Below the pieces are notes generated by a model. That model searched no databases. It was given only the letters and a program-made list of their open reading frames with translations, and was not told the origin of the DNA. The translations under genes and the position numbers were made by a program. DNA of 64,000 bases, taken from assembly GCF_002272835.1 (NCBI RefSeq), contig NZ_MLAO01000008.1, forward strand, positions 1 to 64,000. Reading direction: 5' to 3'. Below are positions 40,401 to 50,092 of the stretch, one piece after another. How positions within the stretch are numbered: position 1 is the stretch's first letter; each line of letters opens with the position of its first letter. The stretch comes from Helicobacter sp. 11S03491-1. Lineage in GTDB: Bacteria > Campylobacterota > Campylobacteria > Campylobacterales > Helicobacteraceae.

Positions 40401-41222
40401 ATGAGAAAAATTGTTGCCAAAACTTTGCAAGAAGCTATTACGCAGGCATCTTTAGAGTTAGGCTGTTCGGTTACTGAACTTGATTATGAAATTGTCCAAG
40501 CGCCTTCAAAAGGGTTTTTGGGTATAGGCAAAAAAGAGGCTGTGATTGTAGCAACAATCACCAAAAATACAGAAGAAAAAAAATCTTCTCATCAAATATC
40601 ACCGCCTCCAAAATTAACAACGCAGACCAACTCATCTAAGACATCTATACAGAATCTCCAAAAGCATGATATAACACATCCAAATCATTTATATTCTGAT
40701 GGATTTGAAATTCAAAGTCATGAGATTGAAGAGAACTTTTTTAAAGAAATTCAAGATCCTAATGGAGTAATCCAAGAAATTGAGACTGAACTGAAGGCAT
40801 TATTTATGACAATGCCCTATAAGATTGATACAATTAATGTCAGCGTATATGATTCTCAAACGCTTTTGATTTTATTAGATGGTCAAGATTCTGCTTTGAT
40901 GATTGGAGAAAAAGGATATAGATACAAGGCGTTGTCTTATTTGCTTTTTAACTGGATTCATCCTAAGTATGGTTATAATATTCGATTAGAAATTGCACAT
41001 TTTTTAAAAAATCAAGAAGAAGCTATGGAAATTTATCTTCAAGGTATTATTGCAACAATAAAAGAAAGTGGTAAGGCACAAACAAAGCCATTAGATGGGA
41101 TATTAGCCTACATAGCCTTAAAAAGATTACGTGAAATTTTTCCAAATAAATATGTATCTTTTCGAATAAATTCTTTGGATGAACGCTATATTATTATAAG
41201 TGATTTTATTAAAAATGAATGA
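40401..41222 (+). CDS. jag: Jag/KhpB-type RNA-binding protein
   Basis: A 273-residue protein with the Jag N-terminal domain (about 1-50, FLGIGKKEAVI), a polar linker, a KH domain whose GxxG loop is MIGEKGYRYKAL, and an R3H-like C-terminal part. In other bacteria KhpB/Jag binds many RNAs and affects cell elongation. The end overlaps mnmE by 8 bases, the same order as in H. pylori. Confidence 0.88.
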   Translation: MRKIVAKTLQEAITQASLELGCSVTELDYEIVQAPSKGFLGIGKKEAVIVATITKNTEEKKSSHQISPPPKLTTQTNSSKTSIQNLQKHDITHPNHLYSDGFEIQSHEIEENFFKEIQDPNGVIQEIETELKALFMTMPYKIDTINVSVYDSQTLLILLDGQDSALMIGEKGYRYKALSYLLFNWIHPKYGYNIRLEIAHFLKNQEEAMEIYLQGIIATIKESGKAQTKPLDGILAYIALKRLREIFPNKYVSFRINSLDERYIIISDFIKNE

Positions 41223-42585
41223 AAAACGAACCATTGTTGCTGTTTCTACACCTATAGGTAAGGGAGCAATGGCGATTGTAAGAATGAGTGGAGAGGAAGC
41301 ATTAAGAATTACTTTAGAGATTAGCCACAAAAAAGAATTTTCACCCCGATATGCTACACTTTCATCAATATATAATTCTTCTAATGAATTGATTGATGAA
41401 GCTATTATTATTTATTTCAAAGCACCATATAGTTATACACGAGAAGATGTGTGCGAAATACAATGCCATGGTGGGGCAATGAGTGCAAGGATGATTGTAG
41501 AGACATGCTTGCATAAGGGTGCTCATCTTGCACTTCCGGGTGAGTTTAGCAAAAGAGCCTTATTGAATGGACGCATTGATTTTTCTCAAGTTAATGCAAT
41601 TTCTAAAATCATAGATGCCAAGAGTGAAAAAATTCTTAAAGTGCTTGCCAAGCAACTTAAAGGTGAGTTGGGAATTTTTGTGGATCAATGCAGAGAAGCT
41701 TTGGTAAGAATGCTTAGCTACAGTGAAGTTATGATTGATTATAGCGAAGAAGATATCCCCTCTAATATAGTAGCAAATACTTTGAACCAAATTGAAGAAA
41801 TGCAAAATCGATTAAAATATATTTATGAATTTTCAAAAATGCGTCAAGGCATGATTGAAGGGTATCGTTTAAGTATTGTTGGGAGACCTAATGTTGGCAA
41901 AAGTTCAATATTAAATGCTATTTTACTTTATGATCGAGCTATTATTAGTCCCATAGCAGGCACAACACGAGATACAATCGAAGAAAGTATTCATGTTGAT
42001 GGTCATACAATACGTATTGTTGATACCGCCGGTATTCGCCAAACTCAAGATATGATTGAGTCATTAGGGATTCAAAAAAGTATCAATTCTATAGAAGAGA
42101 GCGATATTGTATTGGTTGTTTTTGATGCTTCTGAAGAAATTACACAAGAAGATAAAGAAATTCTGAAACTCATTAATACCTATAAGGATAAACATTGTGT
42201 TATTATTTTGAACAAAAGTGATTTGCCCGCTAAAATGAGTTTTTCTGTTTTAGAATCTTTGATAACAATTCCTTACCAAAGTATTGTTATTAGCACCAAA
42301 GATTCTCAAGATTGCACTTTGAGACTTAAAAATATTTTTTCTTCTATTATCTCTGAAGATGAAGTTGGTGATGAGATGCTTTTGACTTCTGTTTTTCAGA
42401 TTGAATCATTTAAAAAAGCTATTGACGCGCTCCAAAAAGCTGCCTGTGTTTTTGAGAACTTGGAATTAGAACTTTTTTCATATAATATTAAAGATGCAAT
42501 TGAAGCTATAAGCGCAGTTACAAGACCTTATGATATATCAGAAATGTTTGACAAAATGTTTGGTGAATTTTGCTTGGGAAAATAG
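41215..42585 (+). CDS. mnmE: tRNA modification GTPase MnmE
   Basis: A 456-residue GTPase which with MnmG installs the carboxymethylaminomethyl group on wobble uridine. It has the N-terminal tetrahydrofolate domain, a G domain with GRPNVGKSSILN, GTTRDTIEE, DTAGIR and NKSD, and the invariant C-terminal FCLGK. I chose ATG 41215 (MNEKRTIVAVSTP), which overlaps the jag stop; the upstream frame start is not supported. Confidence 0.96.
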   Translation: MNEKRTIVAVSTPIGKGAMAIVRMSGEEALRITLEISHKKEFSPRYATLSSIYNSSNELIDEAIIIYFKAPYSYTREDVCEIQCHGGAMSARMIVETCLHKGAHLALPGEFSKRALLNGRIDFSQVNAISKIIDAKSEKILKVLAKQLKGELGIFVDQCREALVRMLSYSEVMIDYSEEDIPSNIVANTLNQIEEMQNRLKYIYEFSKMRQGMIEGYRLSIVGRPNVGKSSILNAILLYDRAIISPIAGTTRDTIEESIHVDGHTIRIVDTAGIRQTQDMIESLGIQKSINSIEESDIVLVVFDASEEITQEDKEILKLINTYKDKHCVIILNKSDLPAKMSFSVLESLITIPYQSIVISTKDSQDCTLRLKNIFSSIISEDEVGDEMLLTSVFQIESFKKAIDALQKAACVFENLELELFSYNIKDAIEAISAVTRPYDISEMFDKMFGEFCLGK

Positions 42586-42586
42586 A

Positions 42587-43477
42587 TTGCTCAAATTTCC
42601 TTCCCCATTACAAGAGTATATTTGGCGAGGAAGAAAATTTTATATCAAGCGTGATGACTTAATTCACCCCTTATTTAATGGTAATAAAGCTCGTAAATTT
42701 GAAGGATTATTGAATCTGGATATGAAAATTTTGGTGAGTTATGGAGGCAATCAATCTAATGGGTTAGCCACTCTTTCTTATATTGCCAAAATCAAGGGAT
42801 GTCAATTTTTTTATGTTACTCCTGTGCTTAGTTCATTTTTAGAACAATTTCCACAAGGAAATTTAGCTTTGGCAAGAGAGAATGGAGTTTTGTTTGAATA
42901 TTTGACATCCAAAGAGCATGTGAATGTGAATATGCTCCAAAAAAGAGCACTTGAAATTTCTAAGTCATTAGGAGATGGTGTGCAATTTATCCCACAAGGA
43001 GGGGCATGTGAGATTGCAAGAGTAGGTATTCAAAGATTAGCCTTAGAGCTTAAAACTCAGATGGCATCGTTGAAAAATCCAATTATTTTTTATGTTTCAG
43101 GCACCGGAGCAAGTTCGGGTTATCTTTCAGAATTGATTCCTAATGTATTTACAACTCCAAGTGCAGGGAATGAAGAATATTTAAAAAGCTTATTTGTAGC
43201 TATGGGCATCGCCGAGCATCCCCATGTGTTGTCTATACATAAAAAAATTCCTTTTGCTAAACCTGATGACAGGCTTTGGGAAGTTTATACAGAATGGTTG
43301 GACTTAGGTATTGAATTTGATTTGATATATGATTGTTTGGGTTGGTTGTGTATTATGGAGCATTTGCATGATTTTACAGACAATGAGATTGTTTTTATTC
43401 ATTCCGGTGGCACAAATGGAAACTTGACACAAAAAGAGCGCTATTACAGACAAGCCGGGAAGGTATCTTATAAATAA
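42587..43477 (+). CDS. ACC deaminase / D-cysteine desulfhydrase-family PLP protein
   Basis: A protein of about 296 residues in the fold-type II PLP family (DcyD/ACC deaminase). The PLP lysine is in FNGNKARKFEG, with SYGGNQSNGLATLSYIA and FYVSGTGASSGYLSE as cofactor-phosphate and substrate loops; the closing motif is FIHSGGTNGNL. Family members open 1-aminocyclopropane-carboxylate or release sulfide from D-cysteine; which one applies cannot be read. I favour the TTG one base after the mnmE stop; the longer ATG frame would overlap mnmE by 56 bases. It is the last gene of the operon. Confidence 0.78.
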   Translation: MLKFPSPLQEYIWRGRKFYIKRDDLIHPLFNGNKARKFEGLLNLDMKILVSYGGNQSNGLATLSYIAKIKGCQFFYVTPVLSSFLEQFPQGNLALARENGVLFEYLTSKEHVNVNMLQKRALEISKSLGDGVQFIPQGGACEIARVGIQRLALELKTQMASLKNPIIFYVSGTGASSGYLSELIPNVFTTPSAGNEEYLKSLFVAMGIAEHPHVLSIHKKIPFAKPDDRLWEVYTEWLDLGIEFDLIYDCLGWLCIMEHLHDFTDNEIVFIHSGGTNGNLTQKERYYRQAGKVSYK

Positions 43478-43603
43478 TTTTATACTTAATATAAAAATAA
43501 AATTATTATCAATAAGTCTCAATAATGATATTAAAGTTTGCGATATAAAGCTATTTAGATTTTATTTTAAAATAACTTAGGGTGTTAAAATGCTTTAAAA
43601 GAT

Positions 43604-44320
43604 CTATTTTTTAGATTTTTTATTCATATAAATATTAATAGATTCAACTACAAGAGAAAAAACCATTGCAAAATAAATATACCCTTTAGGTATGTGAAAA
43701 TCTAATCCATCAGCTATTAATGCAATACCTATCATGATTAAAAAAGCAAGAGCCAGGGTTTTTATAGTAGGGTTATTATCCACAAAATTTGAGATGCTTT
43801 TAGAAGCTATCATCATAATAAGAACTGCAAGTATAATAGCAATGATCATAACCATGAGATGATCTGCCATTCCTACTGCAGTAATAACAGAATCAAGCGA
43901 AAAAATAATATCCAAAATTGCAATTTGAATAAGAGCAGGGAAGAACCCTAAATTTTTTTTTGGACTAAATTCTTCTTGGGTGGTATGGTTGATTTGAGAG
44001 TGAATTTCATGAGTGCTTTTATAAATAAGAAAGAGCCCTCCTAAGATAAGAATAATATCTCGTCCTGAAATTTCATTTCCTAAAATATTTACAAGAGGTT
44101 GGGTAAGTTTCATAATCCAAAAAAGCGATGCAAGCAAGGCAATACGCGTAAACATTGCTAACCCTAATCCTAAGATTCTTGCCTTGTCTCTTTGGTGATG
44201 GGGGAGTTTGCCAACAAGAATGGCAATAAAAATAATATTATCAATCCCAAGCACAATTTCAAGTAACGTAAGGGTTGTTAATGCAGCCCAGGCATTAGGG
44301 TTATACAACCATTCAAACAT
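43604..44320 (-). CDS. TerC-family integral membrane protein
   Basis: A 238-residue protein with seven predicted helices. It has the two acidic family motifs EIVLGIDNIIFI and LDIIFSLDSVITAVG, which are thought to bind divalent metal. TerC/Alx-type proteins export manganese or support folding of exported proteins in other bacteria. The gene starts directly after the corA stop, so the pair are co-transcribed metal-transport genes. Confidence 0.88.
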   Translation of the reverse strand: MFEWLYNPNAWAALTTLTLLEIVLGIDNIIFIAILVGKLPHHQRDKARILGLGLAMFTRIALLASLFWIMKLTQPLVNILGNEISGRDIILILGGLFLIYKSTHEIHSQINHTTQEEFSPKKNLGFFPALIQIAILDIIFSLDSVITAVGMADHLMVMIIAIILAVLIMMIASKSISNFVDNNPTIKTLALAFLIMIGIALIADGLDFHIPKGYIYFAMVFSLVVESINIYMNKKSKK

Positions 44321-45283
44321 TTATAGCCAACCTTTTTTCTTGAAGTAAATTACCGGAAGAATTGTTGAAATAATCATGATGATGATTGCAAAAGGATAAC
44401 CAAATTCCCAAGTAAGTTCAGGCATATGTTTAAAATTCATTCCATAAATTGTGCCAATCAGAGTAGGAGGCATCATTGCCATAGTAGCTACTGTAAAAAC
44501 TTTAATAATTTTATTTTGTTCGACATTAATTTGGCTGGTAAATAGGCTTTGAATATTGTCAAGAACATTCATATTAACTGTGGTAAATTCTACAAGCGAA
44601 TTGATATCTTTAAGGGCAATGGTAAGGTTCTTTTTCACATCCATATCTACTTTGTCGCTTTTGAGCAATGCAGTAATGGCACGGCGTTTGTCAAAAAGTG
44701 AATCGCGCAATGCCATATTGAGTTCTTGAAGGGAAGAAAGATTAGCTAAAATAGCATCATGATCAAGATTATTTTCGTTAAAAACTACATTTCTCCTAAG
44801 TTGGCTAGTCTCTTTTCCTGCGCTTTCGAGCATGTCAGCATCTTTTTCTACACGTACTTCAAAAATCTTACTGATCAGATCAAATCCATCTCCAAAGTTT
44901 TTTGGGCTTGCTAAAACACGTTGTTGGATTTCATCAAAAATTCTAAATTCATTATAACGAATAGTAAAAAGAATACCTTTGTAGAGGATAAAGGTAACTG
45001 TTTGATTGTGAAGTTCAAGCTGTGAGTTTCGCATCAAAAAATAAGTGTTGATTGTAATGCTTGCGCTATCTTCCCAATACCTTGCACTTTGTTCGATTTC
45101 CTCACGTTCTTCTTTGGTGGGAATATCAAGCATATAGGTTTTGGCTATATAAGAGACTTCAGAATTGCTAGGGTGGAGAAGATCAATCCAAAGAATTATC
45201 CCTTCATCCAGATTAATATTCTCGGTGCTTTGGAAACTTTCCCTAGTTACAAGATGTTTTTTTTTCATAAATACATTCATCAT
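44321..45283 (-). CDS. corA: Magnesium transporter CorA
   Basis: A 320-residue CorA channel: large N-terminal cytoplasmic funnel, long stalk helix, and two C-terminal helices with the selectivity motif [11 protein letters not shown] (about 278-288) and the basic tail FKKKGWL. H. pylori CorA was shown to carry magnesium. It starts with two ATGs behind AAAGG, so the first residue is uncertain by one codon. It lies downstream of pgk. Confidence 0.94.
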   Translation of the reverse strand: MMNVFMKKKHLVTRESFQSTENINLDEGIILWIDLLHPSNSEVSYIAKTYMLDIPTKEEREEIEQSARYWEDSASITINTYFLMRNSQLELHNQTVTFILYKGILFTIRYNEFRIFDEIQQRVLASPKNFGDGFDLISKIFEVRVEKDADMLESAGKETSQLRRNVVFNENNLDHDAILANLSSLQELNMALRDSLFDKRRAITALLKSDKVDMDVKKNLTIALKDINSLVEFTTVNMNVLDNIQSLFTSQINVEQNKIIKVFTVATMAMMPPTLIGTIYGMNFKHMPELTWEFGYPFAIIIMIISTILPVIYFKKKGWL

Positions 45284-45405
45284 ATCGCAACCTTTGTGAA
45301 AATAAAAACTTTGAGACTATGGATTTGTAGAATCTGTATTGAAGGCAAACTCTGAAAATCCATAGCCCTAACGACGCAGTATGTCCAATGAGTACTCCTT
45401 TATTG

Positions 45406-46617
45406 TTATTTTTTATCCAAAACTTCAAATGCAGGAAGGATTTTACCCTCTAGAAGTTCCAGAGATGCTCCCCCGCCTGTAGAAATGAAACTCATATTGT
45501 CTCTTTCTCCGGCCTTATCAATAGCATCAGCAGTATCTCCTCCGCCAATGAGGGAGAAAGCATAGGTGTCTGAAATCGCATGGGCTATATTGAATGTCCC
45601 TCTGGAAAATTGAGAAATTTCATAAATACCTAGCGGTCCATTCCAAATAATAGTTTGGCTAGAATGAATAACTTCTGTAAAAAGTTTAGTGCTTGCCGGT
45701 CCCATATCTACTGCCATATGTCCTTCGGGTACATCTTGAGACGGGGTGATTTTGATATTTTTGTGTTCTTTAATATCATCAGTGCTTACTACATCTACAG
45801 GCAAGTAGATTTTGACATTTTTTGTTTTGGCAAGTTCAATAATTTTGAGGGCATCTTGAATCAAGGTATCTTCGGTCATAGATTTTTGCATATTATAACC
45901 GATTGCTTTGAGAAAAGTATTGCTCATTGCTCCACCAATAATGATTTTGTCTATGACATCTAAAATATTAGAAAGTAATTCAAGCTTTGAGCTTACTTTG
46001 CTTCCTCCGACGATGAGTAAGACAGGTTTAAGAGGATTTGCCAAAGCTTTGGCAAAAGAGTCGATCTCTTTTTTGAGTAAAAGTCCGGCAACTTTTTCTT
46101 TGGTAAATGCTGCTATTCCATAAGTGCTTGCATGGGCACGATGACTTGTTCCAAAAGCATCACTTACATAAACATCACAAAGTTGTGCAAGTTTTTGACT
46201 TAAATCTTTAGAATTTTTTTCTTCACCTTCGTAAAAACGAATATTTTCAAGTAAGATGACACTGCCTTTGGGGAGAGTGCTTTGGAGTATTTGTGCAGAT
46301 TCAATACTATCAGCAAAAGCAATATCTTTGCCCAAAAGACGCTCTAGTCGTTTCAAAATATGTTTGAGTGAAAATTCAGGACTTTTTCCTTTTGGACGTC
46401 CAAGATGGCTTACAAGAATAATGGATTGTGGGTTATTGTCAATGCAATAATTAATTGTAGGCAATGCTTCCCGAATTCTTGTGTCATCAGAGATATTAAA
46501 ATCATTATCCATAGGGACATTAAAATCTACACGAATAAGAATTTTTTTGTTTTCAATATCAATATCACGAATACTTTTTGTTTGTTGCATTAAGGTGATG
46601 CTGGCTACTTGTAGCAT
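45406..46617 (-). CDS. pgk: Phosphoglycerate kinase
   Basis: A 403-residue glycolytic kinase making ATP from 1,3-bisphosphoglycerate. It has the N-terminal RVDFNVPMDN and SHLGRPKGK, the hinge, and the nucleotide site GGGDTADAI with TGGGASLELLEG at the end. The ATG at 46617 has a strong AAAAGGAG site, which fixes a start 9 codons before the usual first motif. Third of the gap-pgi-pgk run. Confidence 0.97.
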   Translation of the reverse strand: MLQVASITLMQQTKSIRDIDIENKKILIRVDFNVPMDNDFNISDDTRIREALPTINYCIDNNPQSIILVSHLGRPKGKSPEFSLKHILKRLERLLGKDIAFADSIESAQILQSTLPKGSVILLENIRFYEGEEKNSKDLSQKLAQLCDVYVSDAFGTSHRAHASTYGIAAFTKEKVAGLLLKKEIDSFAKALANPLKPVLLIVGGSKVSSKLELLSNILDVIDKIIIGGAMSNTFLKAIGYNMQKSMTEDTLIQDALKIIELAKTKNVKIYLPVDVVSTDDIKEHKNIKITPSQDVPEGHMAVDMGPASTKLFTEVIHSSQTIIWNGPLGIYEISQFSRGTFNIAHAISDTYAFSLIGGGDTADAIDKAGERDNMSFISTGGGASLELLEGKILPAFEVLDKK

Positions 46618-46681
46618 ATGGACTCCTTTTGCGAAATGAACTAAGTTGTAATTTTATCAGATTTAAACTTTTGATAATATT

Positions 46682-47953
46682 TTAAAACATTTCTCGCAAA
46701 CGAATTTTCCCAAATTCTACACCGGGCTGATCATAAGAGTTGATATTGAAAATTCCCCCCACGCAAGAAGTGAGAAGTTCAAAATAAATAATAAGTTTTC
46801 CCAGACTTTTTTCACATAGCTCGTCAATTTCAATATGATCTGTGGGGATGCCTTCATTTTGTATTGTTTCCATAGTGGCAATTTGTTGGAGATTGAGAAG
46901 TTTAGAAAATGATGTGTTATTAACAAAATCTGTAGATTCTAAATATTTAAAACTAAGATTGGGGATTTTTGGTTCAATATATTTGGCACGGTTGATACTG
47001 ATAAAAGTTACTGTTTTGTCCATCAAACCTTGTGTGATAAGCTGTAAGAATGAATGCTGATCAATGCTGCCAATAAGACCAATAGGGGTAAGCCCAACTT
47101 TTTTCCCATATATGTCTAATTTGCCTAAGGATTCTCCCCATAGCTGCACATACCAAAAATTAAAATCTTTGAATGCACTTGAATATGAAAATAAAATATT
47201 AATATGGAATCGATCGCGATTTTTGGCTAAAAAAATAGCTTTTTTAAGTAAATGTTCTTCTTTGCGTTCAAAAAACCTTTCTTCAAATTCTGCAGCCCCT
47301 TTTAAAAATTCACTTGCATTATACCCCAATAGCATGAGTGGAAAAATCCCCACAGAACTAAGCACGGAAAATCTTCCACCAATATTTTTGGCAATTGTAA
47401 GGACAGAAATTTCTTGTTCTTTGGCAAAAAGATGTAATGGTGAATCTTCATCTGTAATGAGGACAAGGTGAGATTTCTTTTGTGGTGTATCTAATAAGTG
47501 ATATTTATTAATTACATATTTCATTAGAGATGAAGTTTCAATTGTTGTCCCGGATTTGGAAATAATAATAAAAAGTGAGTCGGAAGTTTGGATATTTAAA
47601 AGAGACTTTTGTATCTCAATAGGATCAGTGTGTTCTAAAAAAGTCAGAGAAATATTCTTGCGTGAAGGCAAATGAGAGAGAATGCTATCAATAGCTTTTA
47701 ATCCTAAAGAACTTCCTCCAATGCCAATAATAAGAATATTTTTAATATTTTCTAAAAATTTTTCATTTTCTTGAATATATTTTTGAGAGTCTTTTAGGGC
47801 TTTATCTTCAAAGGGTAATTCATAATAACCGCTTTTTTGGTTTTTTCGCTCTAAAGAAATAATATCAAAAACACTATCAAGTGCCTTTTTACTTGGATGA
47901 GAGAGGTGCTTGAGTTCAGGATTTTTATCAAAGTATTGATTGAAACTTAACAT
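46682..47953 (-). CDS. pgi: Glucose-6-phosphate isomerase
   Basis: A 423-residue isomerase, shorter than the E. coli type (549) but in line with Campylobacter enzymes. It has IIGIGGSSLGLKAID for phosphate binding, the PGI signature NIGGRFSVLSSVG, and the C-terminal INSYDQPGVEFGK with the catalytic Lys region. It lies between gap and pgk, which are adjacent in H. pylori, so gene order differs here. Start spacing from gap is 9 bases and the ribosome site is weak. Confidence 0.94.
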   Translation of the reverse strand: MLSFNQYFDKNPELKHLSHPSKKALDSVFDIISLERKNQKSGYYELPFEDKALKDSQKYIQENEKFLENIKNILIIGIGGSSLGLKAIDSILSHLPSRKNISLTFLEHTDPIEIQKSLLNIQTSDSLFIIISKSGTTIETSSLMKYVINKYHLLDTPQKKSHLVLITDEDSPLHLFAKEQEISVLTIAKNIGGRFSVLSSVGIFPLMLLGYNASEFLKGAAEFEERFFERKEEHLLKKAIFLAKNRDRFHINILFSYSSAFKDFNFWYVQLWGESLGKLDIYGKKVGLTPIGLIGSIDQHSFLQLITQGLMDKTVTFISINRAKYIEPKIPNLSFKYLESTDFVNNTSFSKLLNLQQIATMETIQNEGIPTDHIEIDELCEKSLGKLIIYFELLTSCVGGIFNINSYDQPGVEFGKIRLREMF

Positions 47954-47962
47954 TATTTAACT

Positions 47963-48955
47963 CTAATGATTCAAAACCCACACACTCATATCTACAAGCC
48001 TATGACTATATCCCATTTCATTATCATACCATGCGAGAACTTTTGCACTTTTATCTCCAAGCACGAGTGTTTTATCAGGTACGAAAATAGCGCTATAGGG
48101 TGAACCAATAAAATCACTGGAAACACATTTATCATTATCTACAAGAATAAGCCCTTTCATTGTATTTTCTTGCGCTATAAGAAAAGCTTCGTTGATAGAT
48201 TCTTTGGTTACTTGGAGAGAAACATTGATGCTTAAATCTATTAAGCTTACATCAGGGGTAGGGACACGAATAGCAAATCCATTGAGTTTGCCTTCAAGTT
48301 CAGGTATCACCAATCCTATGGCTTTGGCTGCTCCTGTGGTAGTGGGTATGAGATTGAGTGCAGCAGCCCTTGCACGTCTTATATCTTTATGCTTGACATC
48401 TAGAATATTTTGATCGTTGGTGTAGCTATGGATTGTAGTCATCAAAGCATTTTGGATTCCAAAACAATCATGCAAAACCTTAACAATTGGAGCAAGGCAA
48501 TTGGTGGTGCAAGAAGCATTTGAAATAATTTTTTCACCCTTATAATGAGTGTGATTAACTCCATAGACAAAAGTAGGGGTATTGTCCGCGGGCGCAGAGA
48601 TAATAACTTTTTGTATATTGTTTTTTAGATGAAGGGAAGATTTTTCTAATGAATTGAATTTGCCTGTGCATTCAATCACTCCTGTTGCGCCATATTTTGA
48701 GAAGTCTAGATTAGATGGGTCTCTATCAGAGAGGATTTTGACATTTTTATTATTCCCGATGCGAAGGGTATTTTCATCAATTTTTTGGGCATCATAACCT
48801 CGATGTACAGAGTCATAACGGATAAGATGAAGTAAGGTGTCAATGTCTGTAGTGGTATTAAGCGCAACAAGCTCTATATCTTCTCTAGTGCCAATGATCC
48901 TGCTTGTGCAAAGTCCAATTCTACCGGTTCCATTGATCGCCACTTTTATTGCCAT
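47963..48955 (-). CDS. gap: Glyceraldehyde-3-phosphate dehydrogenase
   Basis: A 330-residue dehydrogenase with catalytic Cys in [12 protein letters not shown] (about 150-161), NAD fold start INGTGRIGL, and the phosphate loop [11 protein letters not shown]. The residues after the second beta strand read ALNTTTDID, where NAD-specific enzymes usually have Asp; this resembles the H. pylori enzyme at the same locus and leaves open use of NADP. It is the first gene of the minus-strand run gap-pgi-pgk-corA-terC. Confidence 0.96.
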   Translation of the reverse strand: MAIKVAINGTGRIGLCTSRIIGTREDIELVALNTTTDIDTLLHLIRYDSVHRGYDAQKIDENTLRIGNNKNVKILSDRDPSNLDFSKYGATGVIECTGKFNSLEKSSLHLKNNIQKVIISAPADNTPTFVYGVNHTHYKGEKIISNASCTTNCLAPIVKVLHDCFGIQNALMTTIHSYTNDQNILDVKHKDIRRARAAALNLIPTTTGAAKAIGLVIPELEGKLNGFAIRVPTPDVSLIDLSINVSLQVTKESINEAFLIAQENTMKGLILVDNDKCVSSDFIGSPYSAIFVPDKTLVLGDKSAKVLAWYDNEMGYSHRLVDMSVWVLNH

Positions 48956-49056
48956 TATAAAATCCTTATTTTTTAGAATCTTTTGAGATATTCTATATTA
49001 AAATGTCTTAAAAAGTCGAAAAATACATAAAATTTTTGAAAAATCCCCTAAAATAC

Positions 49057-49085
49057 TTGATTTTAAAAAAAAATATATGTAGAAT
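49057..49085 (+). promoter_or_regulatory. Putative hup promoter
   Basis: TTGATT (49057-49062) and TAGAAT (49080-49085) are separated by 17 bases, and the hup start lies 50 bases downstream. The fit to sigma-70 spacing is good. It is divergent from gap. Confidence 0.45.
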
Positions 49086-49135
49086 AGCCACGTTTTGAAT
49101 AAAAACACAAATATCCTAAAATATGGAGGTTTATT

Positions 49136-49423
49136 ATGAATAAGGCAGAGTTTGTAGACTTTGTAAAAGATGCCGGCGAGTATACAACCAAGAAGGAAGC
49201 TGAAACTGCAGTAAATGCTTTTGTTGGCGCAGTAGAAAAAGCTCTTTCAAAAAAACAAAGCGTTGAACTTGTTGGTTTTGGAAAATTTGAGACTGCACTC
49301 CAAAAAGGTAAAACAGGAAAGGTTCCTGGCAGCAACAAAACTTATAAAACAGTTGATAAAATGGTTCCAAAATTCAAACCCGGCAAAGGTCTTAAAGATC
49401 TCGTCGCAAAAGCAAAAAAATAA
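49136..49423 (+). CDS. hup: DNA-binding protein HU
   Basis: A 95-residue histone-like protein that bends and coats DNA. It begins MNKAEFVDFVKDAG, has VELVGFGKFET in the body and the DNA-contacting arm around PGSNKTYKT; the end is Lys-rich. GGAGG sits just before the ATG. A single-gene unit with its own terminator, followed by tRNA-Arg. Confidence 0.97.
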   Translation: MNKAEFVDFVKDAGEYTTKKEAETAVNAFVGAVEKALSKKQSVELVGFGKFETALQKGKTGKVPGSNKTYKTVDKMVPKFKPGKGLKDLVAKAKK

Positions 49424-49429
49424 GTTTTT

Positions 49430-49472
49430 ACCGCATTTTGGGCTTTTTCAGGCTTGAGATGCGGTTTTTTAT
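49430..49472 (+). terminator. Rho-independent terminator of hup
   Basis: Arms ACCGCAT (49430-49436) and ATGCGGT (49459-49465) form a stem that runs into a T-stretch, 6 bases after the hup stop. Confidence 0.8.
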
Positions 49473-49479
49473 TGCATTT

Positions 49480-49556
49480 GTCCCCGTAGCTCAGCAGGAT
49501 AGAGCGTATGATTCCTAATCATAAGGTCACAGGTTCAAATCCCGTCGAGGACACCA
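49480..49556 (+). tRNA. tRNA-Arg (anticodon CCT)
   Basis: A 77-base tRNA with encoded CCA; the anticodon stem TATGA/TCATA encloses TTCCTAA, anticodon CCT. Two stem positions do not pair as read: C5 with A68 in the acceptor stem and A51 with C63 in the T-stem. Both would be cured by a single transition (A68 to G, C63 to T), so the gene may have drifted or may carry errors. Confidence 0.85.
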
Positions 49557-50003
49557 TTATAGCATTTTATATTTTCTTTATTTGATGGTATATGATATTC
49601 CCAACCATAGTTTATTAGTTTCATTCTGTAATGTTTTTGTCATTTTTTTATAATTTTTGTTTATTTTATGAAGCATATTGTATTTCACACTTATGATCTG
49701 TGATGTCCTATAAATTATAGTTATAAAACTGCTAGATTTTGTTGATTTTACAACCAATTAGTTTGTAAAATTTGGAAAATAAATTTAATAATTTTATTTA
49801 AATATAATTAAAATTTTATTTTATTGATAATACAAATTTCTCAAATACCAAGATTCGAATTGATTTTATAAGATTTTTTGCATTGTGGGTTATTAGACTA
49901 AATGTGGATATTTACCGGATATTTGTTAGAGAAAAATTTGCTAAAAATATTGATTTATTTTTGAAAGTTGTTTTAAAAGGCTTGAAGATAATGAAAAATA
50001 TTT
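49557..50003. other. Non-coding stretch between tRNA-Arg and tracrRNA
   Basis: About 450 bases, very AT-rich, with no open frame, cas fragment or RNA gene that I can recognise. The last bases before the tracrRNA read TATTTTTC on the minus strand and may end its transcript. Confidence 0.4.
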
Positions 50004-50092
50004 ATTATTTTAGGGTTTTTCGGAGATTGTAACTCCACATGGAACCCTATAACCATTTATTCTAGGCAGTTTTTAAATTCTTCTTCTAAAGA
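50004..50092 (-). ncRNA. Type II-C tracrRNA
   Basis: Read on the minus strand, the RNA would start near 50092, about 6 bases after an extended -10 (TATGCTATAAT, 50108-50098). It contains a 22-base stretch identical to part of the CRISPR repeat as written on the plus strand (plus 50063-50084, minus-strand AGAAGAATTTAAAAACTGCC...). It can therefore pair with crRNA made from the minus strand. Next come a linker and a hairpin GGAGTTACAATCTCC (50036-50022), then an outer stem AGGGTT/AACCCT. C. jejuni tracrRNA has the closely similar GGGGTTACAATCCCC. Ends are approximate. Confidence 0.82.

Noticed and set aside
45243-45428. 61-codon minus-strand frame between pgk and corA
   Set aside because: It overlaps both genes' ends, has no ribosome site and resembles nothing.
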